Source of the DNA: Rubricoccus sp038746605
GTDB taxonomy: Bacteria > Bacteroidota > Rhodothermia > Rhodothermales > Rubricoccaceae
Assembly: GCA_038746605.1 (NCBI GenBank)
Contig: JBCDKM010000012.1
Location: 74,304-138,303 of the forward strand
Length of the DNA: 64,000 bases
Direction of reading: 5' to 3'
Part shown: positions 16,590 to 23,392 of the stretch, one piece after another
Numbering within the stretch: position 1 is the stretch's first letter
How the letters are laid out: each line of letters starts with the position of its first letter
Translations under genes and position numbers: made by a program
The notes under the pieces: model-generated
Database searches by the model: none
What the model saw: the letters and a program-made list of their open reading frames with translations, nothing else
Told to the model about the DNA's origin: nothing

Positions 16590-19500
16590 TCAGGCCCAGG
16601 TGAGGACAGATGGAATGCGGCCGGGCGCGGCGGCACGGAGCACCTGATAGCCAAGTCCCGCGAGTCCGCGGTAGAAGCCGAGCTCGATGTGACCTCCCCA
16701 GCCAGTCTCCGCCCTGCGCACGGCCTGGTTCGCGATCGATCGGGCGTCCGCGAGGTCCCCATCTGCCAGTGCCAACTCGATGTAGGCGCTTCGGCCACAG
16801 GCTACCGAGTCGTCGGCACACTGAGCCGCCAGCGCACGTGGCGAGACCGCAGGACGCGCCCCGATGCCACTCATCGCAATTCCGGGCTGGCCCTCGGACC
16901 AGGCCGCGAGATAGTCTGCGTCCGACGGCTGATCGTTCGTTCTTTCACGGAGCCGTGCAATCGCGCGATGGACGCGGTCCCTGTCAGACACGAAGGGAAG
17001 CGAGCGTTCGAGAGCGAAGGCGATGCCAGCGGCTCCCTCGGCAAACCCACCGGTCGTGACCGATCCCGCCTCGGTTGCTTCGGTGACGATCTCCACCCAC
17101 TGGCAGATCCAGTCGCGGACGGCCGGGTCGTCTCCAGGATTCAAGACCGACGTCAGGGCAACGAGCGCGCCAGCGCTTCCAGAGACCAGCCCGAGGCGGT
17201 CGCACTCGAGGGTAGCTGGAGACACGAGGAGGCGAGCCGCACGCTCTGCCATGCCGACGAGCGCTTCATCCCCTAGCAAGTGGCCCACGCGGTGGAGTGC
17301 ATAGGCGACGGCACCGAGCCCTGTCCCGGCCCCCGGGTCGGGAAGTTTGTGGAGAGGCGCAGTCTCCTCCAGCCGCTCCACGAAGCGGATCAGCGGCTGA
17401 ACGGCCCCGAGGGCCACATGCCGGTAGCCTCGGCGAGGGGCTAGCGCCTCCAACGCGGCGAAGAAGAGGGCGAAGCCACCGAGGCCGTCCGAGATGCCAT
17501 ACCCCGCCGGCTCATACGTGTATCGGCCAGATGCCGGGTTGTAGCGAGCCGTGAACCAGATCGGCACGTCCGCCGCCTGATCCAGCATGGAACGACGCAC
17601 CTGATCGCCGAGGCGGGTCGCTGCCTCGACAAGATCGTCGGACGAAAGGTCGTCCTCGTTTTGATCCGCCGGGCCGGGCATCGCGGCGGCGGCAGGAATC
17701 GCAGCGCGGGACTGGAGCCCCCGCGCTTCGTTCGCCTCGAATGCCCCGCGCACGATCCGCGCCTGCATCCCGCAGTCTGCCTCGGACAGAGAGGCGATGC
17801 GCTCCATCGTGGCAGATTCTGCCGTCGCCTCGAAAGCTGCTGGAATCGCCGAGCCGTGCATCACGGGCAGATCCAGGCTATCCGCAGGAGCGTCGAAGAG
17901 CGGGATGTCCAGGTCGGCCATCGATTTCTGCTCGTCCGCGACGACAGCCCAGAGACGGGGCGACTCGTCGGAGTGGAGAAGAGGACGCGCGAGTTGGTCC
18001 AATTCGATACCTTGATCGATACCGCTCCGGAGATACTTGGGGTGCAGGCTGCGCTCGACTGCAGAGGCATACAGGCTCGTGTTGCGGATAAGCACGCGGA
18101 CCGTCTGTCTCTTCAGTTCTCTCGCAACACGCGCGGCGAAGGACTCGCGATGCCTGAGGAGCATACCGTACATCGTTTCGAACCCCCGTACGATCTCATC
18201 AATGTACTGGGCCGCCTCGGTCGGCTCGTCGCCGAGGCGTGCGACGTTGAACGAGTCGTTCGAGACCGAGACATGCCGCTTGACCAGACGCATCGCGCCG
18301 GAGTTCATCCGCTTGAAATCGAGGATCTCAATCGGCCGGTCGGCCTGCATCGAACCGCCGATCCCACCGATGTCTGCGGCCACCCCGCTCTCACCGAACC
18401 GCAGCATCGGCAGCATGCCAACGCGTAGGACGGAGTCCTGTGTGGCCTTTAGCATGGGTGTCGTGCCATCTCCACGATCCACATGGAACCGATGACCCAG
18501 CAACGCCTCCATGTCGATCAGGACCGGGTGCTCGCCGCTCGCGATCAGGTTCTCCAGGTGGAAGTCTGAGCCGTTGAGAGCATATGCGAGAGCGAGAAGA
18601 GCACCGGAACGCTCGTAGAACCGCTCCACTCCGGCTGCCGTCTGGCAGGCTCCCTGCGAGACGAACTCGATCCAGCCATACGCTCCCATCGGGAGCGCCC
18701 GAGGCGCTCGCAACGTCAGTGCCTCGCCGGTCGCGTTGGCCCACGCGACGAGGTCGTAAAAGAGGTGGTCCAGTTCGATGGGTCGGGGCTTGTAGACCAC
18801 GCGCCCCCCCTCTTCGAAGTCGATGATGAACACGCCGCGCCCCTGCCCGTGAGAGTCCGAGATGCCTACGTTGAGGCGACGGGCGACGCCGATTCCGGTG
18901 TCAGCGATCTCCGCCAGCGCGTCGAGGTCGGTATCGAGCCGCTGGACGAACTCCTCCACTGCATCCAGCCAGAACTCCGTCACGCGGCCCATCAGACGCG
19001 CCGCGACCGGGTAGACATCGCACACGTCCCAGATTCGCCCCTCGCGGACGGCTCGGACGTACGCGGTGTAGGCGTCTTCTCCACCGAGCAGATCGGCCAG
19101 GGGAGAGCGACAGGCGCGGTAGACGCTGAAGTCCGCATAGAACACCCGAGTCCCGATGCGCATGAGGCGCTTTAACAGGGCGGCTTCGAGGTCTTCGAAC
19201 GCACCTTCACTGAGGCGGTCGGCAGTCGCGCCGAGGCGGGCCATCAGCCGCTCCCGAGCGTGGTCCAGTAGCGGACGGTACACGGGCACGAAGGGCCCCG
19301 CGCTCTTCGGAAGGGCCTCGGTGGGCGACGCAGGCGCAGACTGAAACGCACCCCGCAAGATCTCTGCCCACAGGGGCAGAGCCCTGGGCGCCTCGGGCGT
19401 GCTCCCGAGTATGACACAGGCCTGTTCTTCCGTCAAGCGAGAGCGCTCCAAGCGACGGGCCAGTTGCTCGTCTCCGCCGAGCCGGTCGGCCCATCGGCTC

Positions 19501-19613
19501 AGGCGGGCGGTCGCGAGATCGCCATCGGGTAGCGTGGGACCAGAGAGAGGGGTGTGTAGCCTGTCGCAGAGCGGGGTGGCGCGAGCGACAATCGAGGCGA
19601 GGCGGTCAGTCAT
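16590..19613 (-). CDS. lanM: Class II lanthipeptide synthetase LanM with degenerate cyclase site
   Basis: 1007 residues, the usual LanM length. The N-terminal dehydratase domain (about 100-600) carries the expected motifs: D253-x-H255, VVYKPRP, SDFHLEN with D350/H352/N355, and LIDMEALLG with D367/E369, so Ser/Thr phosphorylation and elimination look intact. The C-terminal LanC-like domain (about 695-1000) keeps the fold motifs (GISDGLGGFALF, LVSGSAGAL, GLAGLGYQVLR) but not the active site. The catalytic His of the HG motif is E859 (GFAEGAAGI), the first zinc Cys is S906 (AAWSEGQPGI), and the Cys-His pair aligns with A938-C939 (SVACGRSA). Dehydration without normal zinc-dependent cyclisation is therefore likely. 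The start at 19613 gives MTDRLAS. Upstream precursors share its transcript. Confidence 0.93.
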   Translation of the reverse strand: MTDRLASIVARATPLCDRLHTPLSGPTLPDGDLATARLSRWADRLGGDEQLARRLERSRLTEEQACVILGSTPEAPRALPLWAEILRGAFQSAPASPTEALPKSAGPFVPVYRPLLDHARERLMARLGATADRLSEGAFEDLEAALLKRLMRIGTRVFYADFSVYRACRSPLADLLGGEDAYTAYVRAVREGRIWDVCDVYPVAARLMGRVTEFWLDAVEEFVQRLDTDLDALAEIADTGIGVARRLNVGISDSHGQGRGVFIIDFEEGGRVVYKPRPIELDHLFYDLVAWANATGEALTLRAPRALPMGAYGWIEFVSQGACQTAAGVERFYERSGALLALAYALNGSDFHLENLIASGEHPVLIDMEALLGHRFHVDRGDGTTPMLKATQDSVLRVGMLPMLRFGESGVAADIGGIGGSMQADRPIEILDFKRMNSGAMRLVKRHVSVSNDSFNVARLGDEPTEAAQYIDEIVRGFETMYGMLLRHRESFAARVARELKRQTVRVLIRNTSLYASAVERSLHPKYLRSGIDQGIELDQLARPLLHSDESPRLWAVVADEQKSMADLDIPLFDAPADSLDLPVMHGSAIPAAFEATAESATMERIASLSEADCGMQARIVRGAFEANEARGLQSRAAIPAAAAMPGPADQNEDDLSSDDLVEAATRLGDQVRRSMLDQAADVPIWFTARYNPASGRYTYEPAGYGISDGLGGFALFFAALEALAPRRGYRHVALGAVQPLIRFVERLEETAPLHKLPDPGAGTGLGAVAYALHRVGHLLGDEALVGMAERAARLLVSPATLECDRLGLVSGSAGALVALTSVLNPGDDPAVRDWICQWVEIVTEATEAGSVTTGGFAEGAAGIAFALERSLPFVSDRDRVHRAIARLRERTNDQPSDADYLAAWSEGQPGIAMSGIGARPAVSPRALAAQCADDSVACGRSAYIELALADGDLADARSIANQAVRRAETGWGGHIELGFYRGLAGLGYQVLRAAAPGRIPSVLTWA

Positions 19614-19633
19614 CGTGCAGAGAACAAGCGGTT

Positions 19634-19655
19634 GGGGGGGCCGGATGGCCCCCCC
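19634..19655 (-). terminator. GC hairpin between precursor P7 and lanM (possible attenuator)
   Basis: GGGGGGGCC, loop GGAT, GGCCCCCCC: a perfect 9-bp stem in the 62-bp gap between P7 and lanM, with no T-run. It could act as a partial terminator or RNA-stabilising structure, giving more precursor than enzyme message. Confidence 0.5.
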
Positions 19656-19675
19656 GGGGAGAGGAACACCGGGGC

Positions 19676-20047
19676 TTAGCTGAACCAGGCGTCGTCGTCG
19701 CCCAGAGTCTTGACGCCGCGCGTCAGAGCCATGGTGCCCATGATGGAGGCGAAGACGCACATTGGCGTGCTCGCCACACCACCGGCGACAGTCTCGAGCT
19801 CGCTCTCGGAGATCTCCGCGGTCTCGTCGACGAAGTCAGGGAGGACGATGGTCGTGTCCGCTTCGTTCTCCACGAAGGCGACACTGACACCGGCCGGGAG
19901 CTCCTGGCCGAGAAAGGCCTCGAGGGTTGCACGAGGATCGTTGGTGAGACTGTCACGGAAGGCGCGGTCCACGGCCGCGCGCTCCATCAGGTCCTGGTAC
20001 TTTTCCTGACCGACTGCAAAGGCAGAGGAAGCAGAAGGGTTACTCAT
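19676..20047 (-). CDS. NHLP-leader lanthipeptide precursor P7
   Basis: 123 residues. The 90-residue nitrile-hydratase-like leader has a typical layout: helix YQDLMERAAVDRAFRDSL, NDPRATLEAFLG, GVSVAFVENEADTTIVLPDF, then EISESELETVAGG. The 33-residue core (begins VASTPMCVFAS) has one Cys, seven Ser/Thr and a hydrophobic first half followed by an acidic tail. It is a paralogue of P6, 52 bp upstream. With a single Cys only one (methyl)lanthionine could form, so most dehydrated residues would stay unsaturated or be reduced. Confidence 0.88.
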   Translation of the reverse strand: MSNPSASSAFAVGQEKYQDLMERAAVDRAFRDSLTNDPRATLEAFLGQELPAGVSVAFVENEADTTIVLPDFVDETAEISESELETVAGGVASTPMCVFASIMGTMALTRGVKTLGDDDAWFS

Positions 20048-20099
20048 GATATTGTAGATGCTAAGTGGGCTCTTCGGCCCGTAGTAAAAAGCTGAAGGG

Positions 20100-20483
20100 T
20101 TAGTCCCGCTCGACGAACTCGTCGTAGGCCCAGAGGGTCAGAGCGGTGACCGCGATCGCGCTGCAGATCCAGGTCGTAGTGGGCGTGGGGTTAGCGCCAC
20201 CAGCGACAGCTTCGAGCTCCTCCTCGGAAATCTCGGCGGACTCGTCGATGAAGTCCGGGAGGACGAGCGTGATGTCCGCCTTGCTCTCGATGAACCGGAC
20301 CTGGAAGTCCTCAGGGAAGTCGATTCCGCTGTACGCCTCCAGCGTCTGGGTGGGCTCATTGAGAAGACCGCTGCGGAAGTCCGCGTCGGTGGTCGCCTTG
20401 GCCATGAGGTCGCGGAGGGTCTCCTCGGACCGCTCCTGGTATCCGTGATGACCACGGAGGTAGTCGATTTCGAATGTGCTCAT
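20100..20483 (-). CDS. NHLP-leader lanthipeptide precursor P6
   Basis: 127 residues. The 96-residue NHLP leader (LRDLMAKATTDADFRSGLL, NEPTQTLEAYSG, FQVRFIESKADITLVLPDF, EISEEELEAVAGG) is clearly homologous to that of P7. The 31-residue core begins ANPTPTTTWICSAIAV. It is Thr-rich (six Thr, one Ser), has one Cys, a hydrophobic centre and an acidic-ended tail. The pair P6/P7 looks like a two-peptide product. A sigma-54-like site lies about 55 bp upstream. Confidence 0.88.
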   Translation of the reverse strand: MSTFEIDYLRGHHGYQERSEETLRDLMAKATTDADFRSGLLNEPTQTLEAYSGIDFPEDFQVRFIESKADITLVLPDFIDESAEISEEELEAVAGGANPTPTTTWICSAIAVTALTLWAYDEFVERD

Positions 20484-20537
20484 TGTTCAGAAGGATGAGT
20501 GAGTACACGCCCCGCTTTGGAGCGTACTCGGTCCCAC

Positions 20538-20553
20538 TGAAAGCGCTGTGCCA
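20538..20553 (-). promoter_or_regulatory. Candidate sigma-54-like promoter before precursor P6
   Basis: On the minus strand TGGCAC-AGCGC-TTTCA, 55 bp before the P6 start. The -24 element is a full match to TGGCAC; the -12 element is TTTCA against TTGCA, at the correct 10-bp spacing. Confidence 0.45.
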
Positions 20554-20639
20554 AACACAACGAGCACTCCTCGTAGCCTCACGGAAGGGGTTCTGCAGAC
20601 GCGATGGTGCCTCGTCCCTACTCCCGTAGAGCGCAGGTC

Positions 20640-21770
20640 CTATCCTGCAACTCCTATGGCCTCTTCGGCACACTGTGCCCACTGCTCCTCCAGAGTTGCG
20701 GAGGCGAGCCTCTGGATCACCCGGGCCATCGCCTGAGGGCCCTGACCGAGACTGAGGCTATGCAGTTCGTCCCAGTCCGTCCTTCCAATGAGGCTGTGGA
20801 GGAGCCTGCGCACGACACCGATCTGGTGCCCGGCCAAACCGTCCGCATAGCTCCCGAGGCGACCGTGCTCATCGTCCGTGAGGAACGCCTGCAGGTAGAA
20901 GCCAGGGTCCGGTACGCCAGCGGCGAGGACGCCCGCAGCGTCGGCGATCCATTCGTCGAGTGCGTTGGAGCGCATCGCGCCGAGTACGCGTCGGCAGTAG
21001 TAGTGGGCGGCTTCGTGCTCCCGCCGGATCACGTGCGAGCGCCGAATCCACTCCACATCCGTGAGCCCGAAGTGAGATGCTGGGATCCCTCCGCAGGGCC
21101 CCTCGCTGAGGAGAATAAACCGATCCTGATAGCGGTGTTTCTGTGGGATGAGCTCGCGAAACGCCTGTGCCCATGACCCTGTCATGATCTCGCCAGACTC
21201 CCATTCCGACCGGTAGCGACTTACGCGATCCCAGTTGTTGTACCCGCTGACCATCAGTGCCCCCATGGAGGTAGGCAAAGGCGTGGGCTCATTGCGGCGT
21301 GTCAGGGCCTGGACGAGCGAGACGAAGTCTTCGCGCACAGGCGCCGTGAGCACTGGAATACGACCGGCCGGTGTGGGGTGGAGTTCGAGACGGAGACGTT
21401 CTGGGGCTACCAGGCGAAGCCCAGATTCCCGGAGACCTCCAAGAGAGGAGAGATCGCCCCGGCGCGTCGCCGCGCGATAGGCCTCGGTCTCCCCTATTCC
21501 CTCACGGATCGGGAAGCGGAGTTGGAGCAATACGCGCTGGAGCACGGGGAACACCCCAACTGTCTCCGCCTCGGCGAGATACTCCTCCCACACCTCGACG
21601 AAGGGCTCATCGCCCTTCTGGAGGGGGCCTGAAAGGTCGAAGGGGTTCTGGGTGTAGTTCAGGAGGGCGTCGAGGTCTGCCTCGGCCGCACCGAAGTGAC
21701 GCAGAACGTCGGCGCGATGCTCGCGTGTGGCGGCGATGGGACGGGAGTCCGTCATCCGTGAACTAGTCAT
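20640..21770 (-). CDS. HExxH-containing protein of RiPP operon, putative zinc metallopeptidase
   Basis: 376 residues, soluble, no signal peptide. The notable feature is H252-E-A-A-H256 (RREHEAAHYYCRR) followed 16 residues later by DEWIADAAG (E273, D277), the arrangement of a gluzincin-type zinc site with a downstream acidic ligand. The rest is helical and I do not recognise a named family. It lies between the binding-protein gene and precursor P6 on the operon strand. Possible roles are processing of leader remnants, intracellular trimming or immunity by degradation; the C39 exporter already supplies a GG protease. An alternative in-frame ATG at 21755 would shorten it by 5 residues. Confidence 0.75.
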   Translation of the reverse strand: MTSSRMTDSRPIAATREHRADVLRHFGAAEADLDALLNYTQNPFDLSGPLQKGDEPFVEVWEEYLAEAETVGVFPVLQRVLLQLRFPIREGIGETEAYRAATRRGDLSSLGGLRESGLRLVAPERLRLELHPTPAGRIPVLTAPVREDFVSLVQALTRRNEPTPLPTSMGALMVSGYNNWDRVSRYRSEWESGEIMTGSWAQAFRELIPQKHRYQDRFILLSEGPCGGIPASHFGLTDVEWIRRSHVIRREHEAAHYYCRRVLGAMRSNALDEWIADAAGVLAAGVPDPGFYLQAFLTDDEHGRLGSYADGLAGHQIGVVRRLLHSLIGRTDWDELHSLSLGQGPQAMARVIQRLASATLEEQWAQCAEEAIGVAG

Positions 21771-21838
21771 TGGAGGGGGAATACACGACCGGCCCCCGGG
21801 GTCGCCGGAAGCCAGTATGAATGAGGGCAGAACAGGGA

Positions 21839-23077
21839 CTACTCGGCCGTTCCGGTGCGGACGACGGGGACCTCGGGACGGGTCTCTGACGCGAGCGCGC
21901 CGGTGCCGTGGAACTCGAAGCGCCCGTCTCGGACGACGGCGGTCACGAGACGCTTACCGACGACATCCCCCTTCTCATCGAATCCGAAGGGACCCGTAAT
22001 GCCACGCACCTCACCACTCTCGCGGAGGGCGACCGCTACTTTCTCCGGCGCGGCCGATCCGGCGACCTCCATGGCCTGGGCAAGAACACGGACGGCCTCG
22101 TAGCCGCGCGCGGCCCAGGAGTCTGGCGCCCGACCGTAACGGGCCTCGAAGGCCTGTCGGAAAGCCTGTGCCTCAGGACGTGGATCGTCCGGGTGGAAGA
22201 CGGAGGCCACGTAGACGCCCTCAGCCGCGCCGCCTGCGGAGGCGACCAACTCAGCCGTATCGAGCGCGTCGCCGCCGAAGACCGGCGCACCGACACCGCC
22301 TTTCCGAAGGGCCGAGATGACCTGCCCCGCCTCGGGCGGGACGCCGGCGAGGAAGACGGCGTCGAAGCCCTGCGCGTCTCGGCGCTGGCGGACATCCTCC
22401 ACGAGCTCGTCGAGGCCGGAGCCATCGCTGCCGTAGGACTCGCGCCCGACCACGTCCACGTTCGCGCCCGCAGCAGCAGACTCGAAGGCGCTCGCGAGGC
22501 CCTCGCCGTAGGCGTTGCGCACGTACACAACGTAGACGCGGCGCCAGCCCTGTTCTTGCGCCAGGGAGACCATCTCGCGGCCCACCTCCTCGTCATCGTG
22601 AACGCTGCGGAAGATGCGCGAATAACCCTTCCGGGTGAGCGCTGGGGCTGTACTGGCCGGGGTCAGCATGAGAAGGCCACCGCGCTCATAGATGTCGGCG
22701 GCTGGGATGGAGACGTGCGAGTTGAGATGCCCGATGACGGCTACCACCTCGGGATCGTCCGCGAAGCGCTGGGCCACCAAACGGCCCTCGTTGACGGACT
22801 CGCCATCGTCTCCGCGAACGAGGCGGACCGGGCGACCGTTGACGCCTCCGTCGGCGTTGATCTCCTCGACGGCCATGTCGAGGCCCTCGGCGTAGAGGCC
22901 GACGGTCCGGGCGGACCAGGGCCAGGCCACTCCGACGACGAGGTCGCCGTCAGCGGCCTCAGCCTGTTCGGCGCGGAGAGAGGCGGGGTCGTTCGGCCCG
23001 CAGGCCGAGAGGAGGAAAAGAGGCGCGAGGGCGAGAGCCACCGCGCCAGCGGTGTAGAAACGTCGTGCGGAATGCAT
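21839..23077 (-). CDS. Periplasmic-binding (Leu/Ile/Val-type) lipoprotein in RiPP operon
   Basis: 412 residues with a lipoprotein signal (LAPLFLLSACGPN, lipobox Cys about residue 26) and a Peripla_BP_6 fold (VVGVAWPWSARTVGLYAEGLDMAVEEINADGGVNGRPVRLV; YERGGLLMLTPASTAPALT; GVYVASVFHPDDP). No permease or ATPase of the branched-chain amino-acid family is nearby, so it does not look like part of an uptake transporter. Its place between the exporter and the precursor genes suggests peptide capture, immunity (LanI-like lipoprotein) or signalling. A terminator-like hairpin separates it from the precursor P8 upstream. Confidence 0.85.
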   Translation of the reverse strand: MHSARRFYTAGAVALALAPLFLLSACGPNDPASLRAEQAEAADGDLVVGVAWPWSARTVGLYAEGLDMAVEEINADGGVNGRPVRLVRGDDGESVNEGRLVAQRFADDPEVVAVIGHLNSHVSIPAADIYERGGLLMLTPASTAPALTRKGYSRIFRSVHDDEEVGREMVSLAQEQGWRRVYVVYVRNAYGEGLASAFESAAAGANVDVVGRESYGSDGSGLDELVEDVRQRRDAQGFDAVFLAGVPPEAGQVISALRKGGVGAPVFGGDALDTAELVASAGGAAEGVYVASVFHPDDPRPEAQAFRQAFEARYGRAPDSWAARGYEAVRVLAQAMEVAGSAAPEKVAVALRESGEVRGITGPFGFDEKGDVVGKRLVTAVVRDGRFEFHGTGALASETRPEVPVVRTGTAE

Positions 23078-23127
23078 GGCGGTCTCGCTGGCTAATGGAA
23101 AAGAAACGGGTCTGGAAAAAGAGAAGG

Positions 23128-23158
23128 CTGCGAGACGTCAGCAGTTGACGCCTCGCAG
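23128..23158 (-). terminator. Rho-independent terminator after precursor P8
   Basis: CTGCGAG-A-CGTCA, loop GCAGT, TGACG-C-CTCGCAG, followed on the minus strand by CCTTCTCTTTTTCC. It lies 7 bp after the P8 stop, which should make P8 transcript levels differ from the genes downstream. Confidence 0.75.
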
Positions 23159-23165
23159 ATGCCGT

Positions 23166-23342
23166 TCAGATGTCGAGGATTCCCCCCTCGTCTTCCGGCG
23201 TGATGTCGGCGTCGCTTCCGAGGAGGCGAGCCCCGATTTCGAGGAGCTTGCGCCCGGCGTAGGGGATCCCAGCGCCGCCTGCGGCGGCCTCTAGGTCGTG
23301 GTCTGTGAGTTCGTCAGTGGGGGTAGGAGTCTGATCGTTCAT
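23166..23342 (-). CDS. RiPP precursor-like peptide P8 (short, Cys-free)
   Basis: 58 residues; it is below common ORF length cutoffs. The leader MNDQTPTPTDELTDHDLEAAAGG (residues 1-23) carries the same L-x-D-x-D-L-E-x-A-A-G-G signature as P1 to P4. The 35-residue core starts AGIPYAGRKLLEIGARLLG, an amphipathic cationic helix, then an acidic tail, with no Cys and two Ser/Thr. It sits directly after the exporter gene and before a strong terminator. Probably an exported peptide without lanthionines. Confidence 0.75.
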   Translation of the reverse strand: MNDQTPTPTDELTDHDLEAAAGGAGIPYAGRKLLEIGARLLGSDADITPEDEGGILDI

Positions 23343-23374
23343 GTCGATGGTTGGGAAGGAGAAATAGAAACACT

Positions 23375-23392
23375 CCCTCGCGGCAGCGAGGG
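23375..23392 (-). terminator. Hairpin after the second ABC protein gene
   Basis: CCCTCGC, loop GGCA, GCGAGGG, starting at the stop codon of the ABC gene and followed on the minus strand by a moderately T-rich stretch; a weak terminator or attenuator before P8. Confidence 0.5.

Noticed and set aside
18213..18239. CGCCTCGG ... CCGAGGCG pair inside lanM as another palindrome copy
   Set aside because: The arms are separated by 11 bases and are explained by common Leu/Ala/Glu codons in a GC-rich gene.
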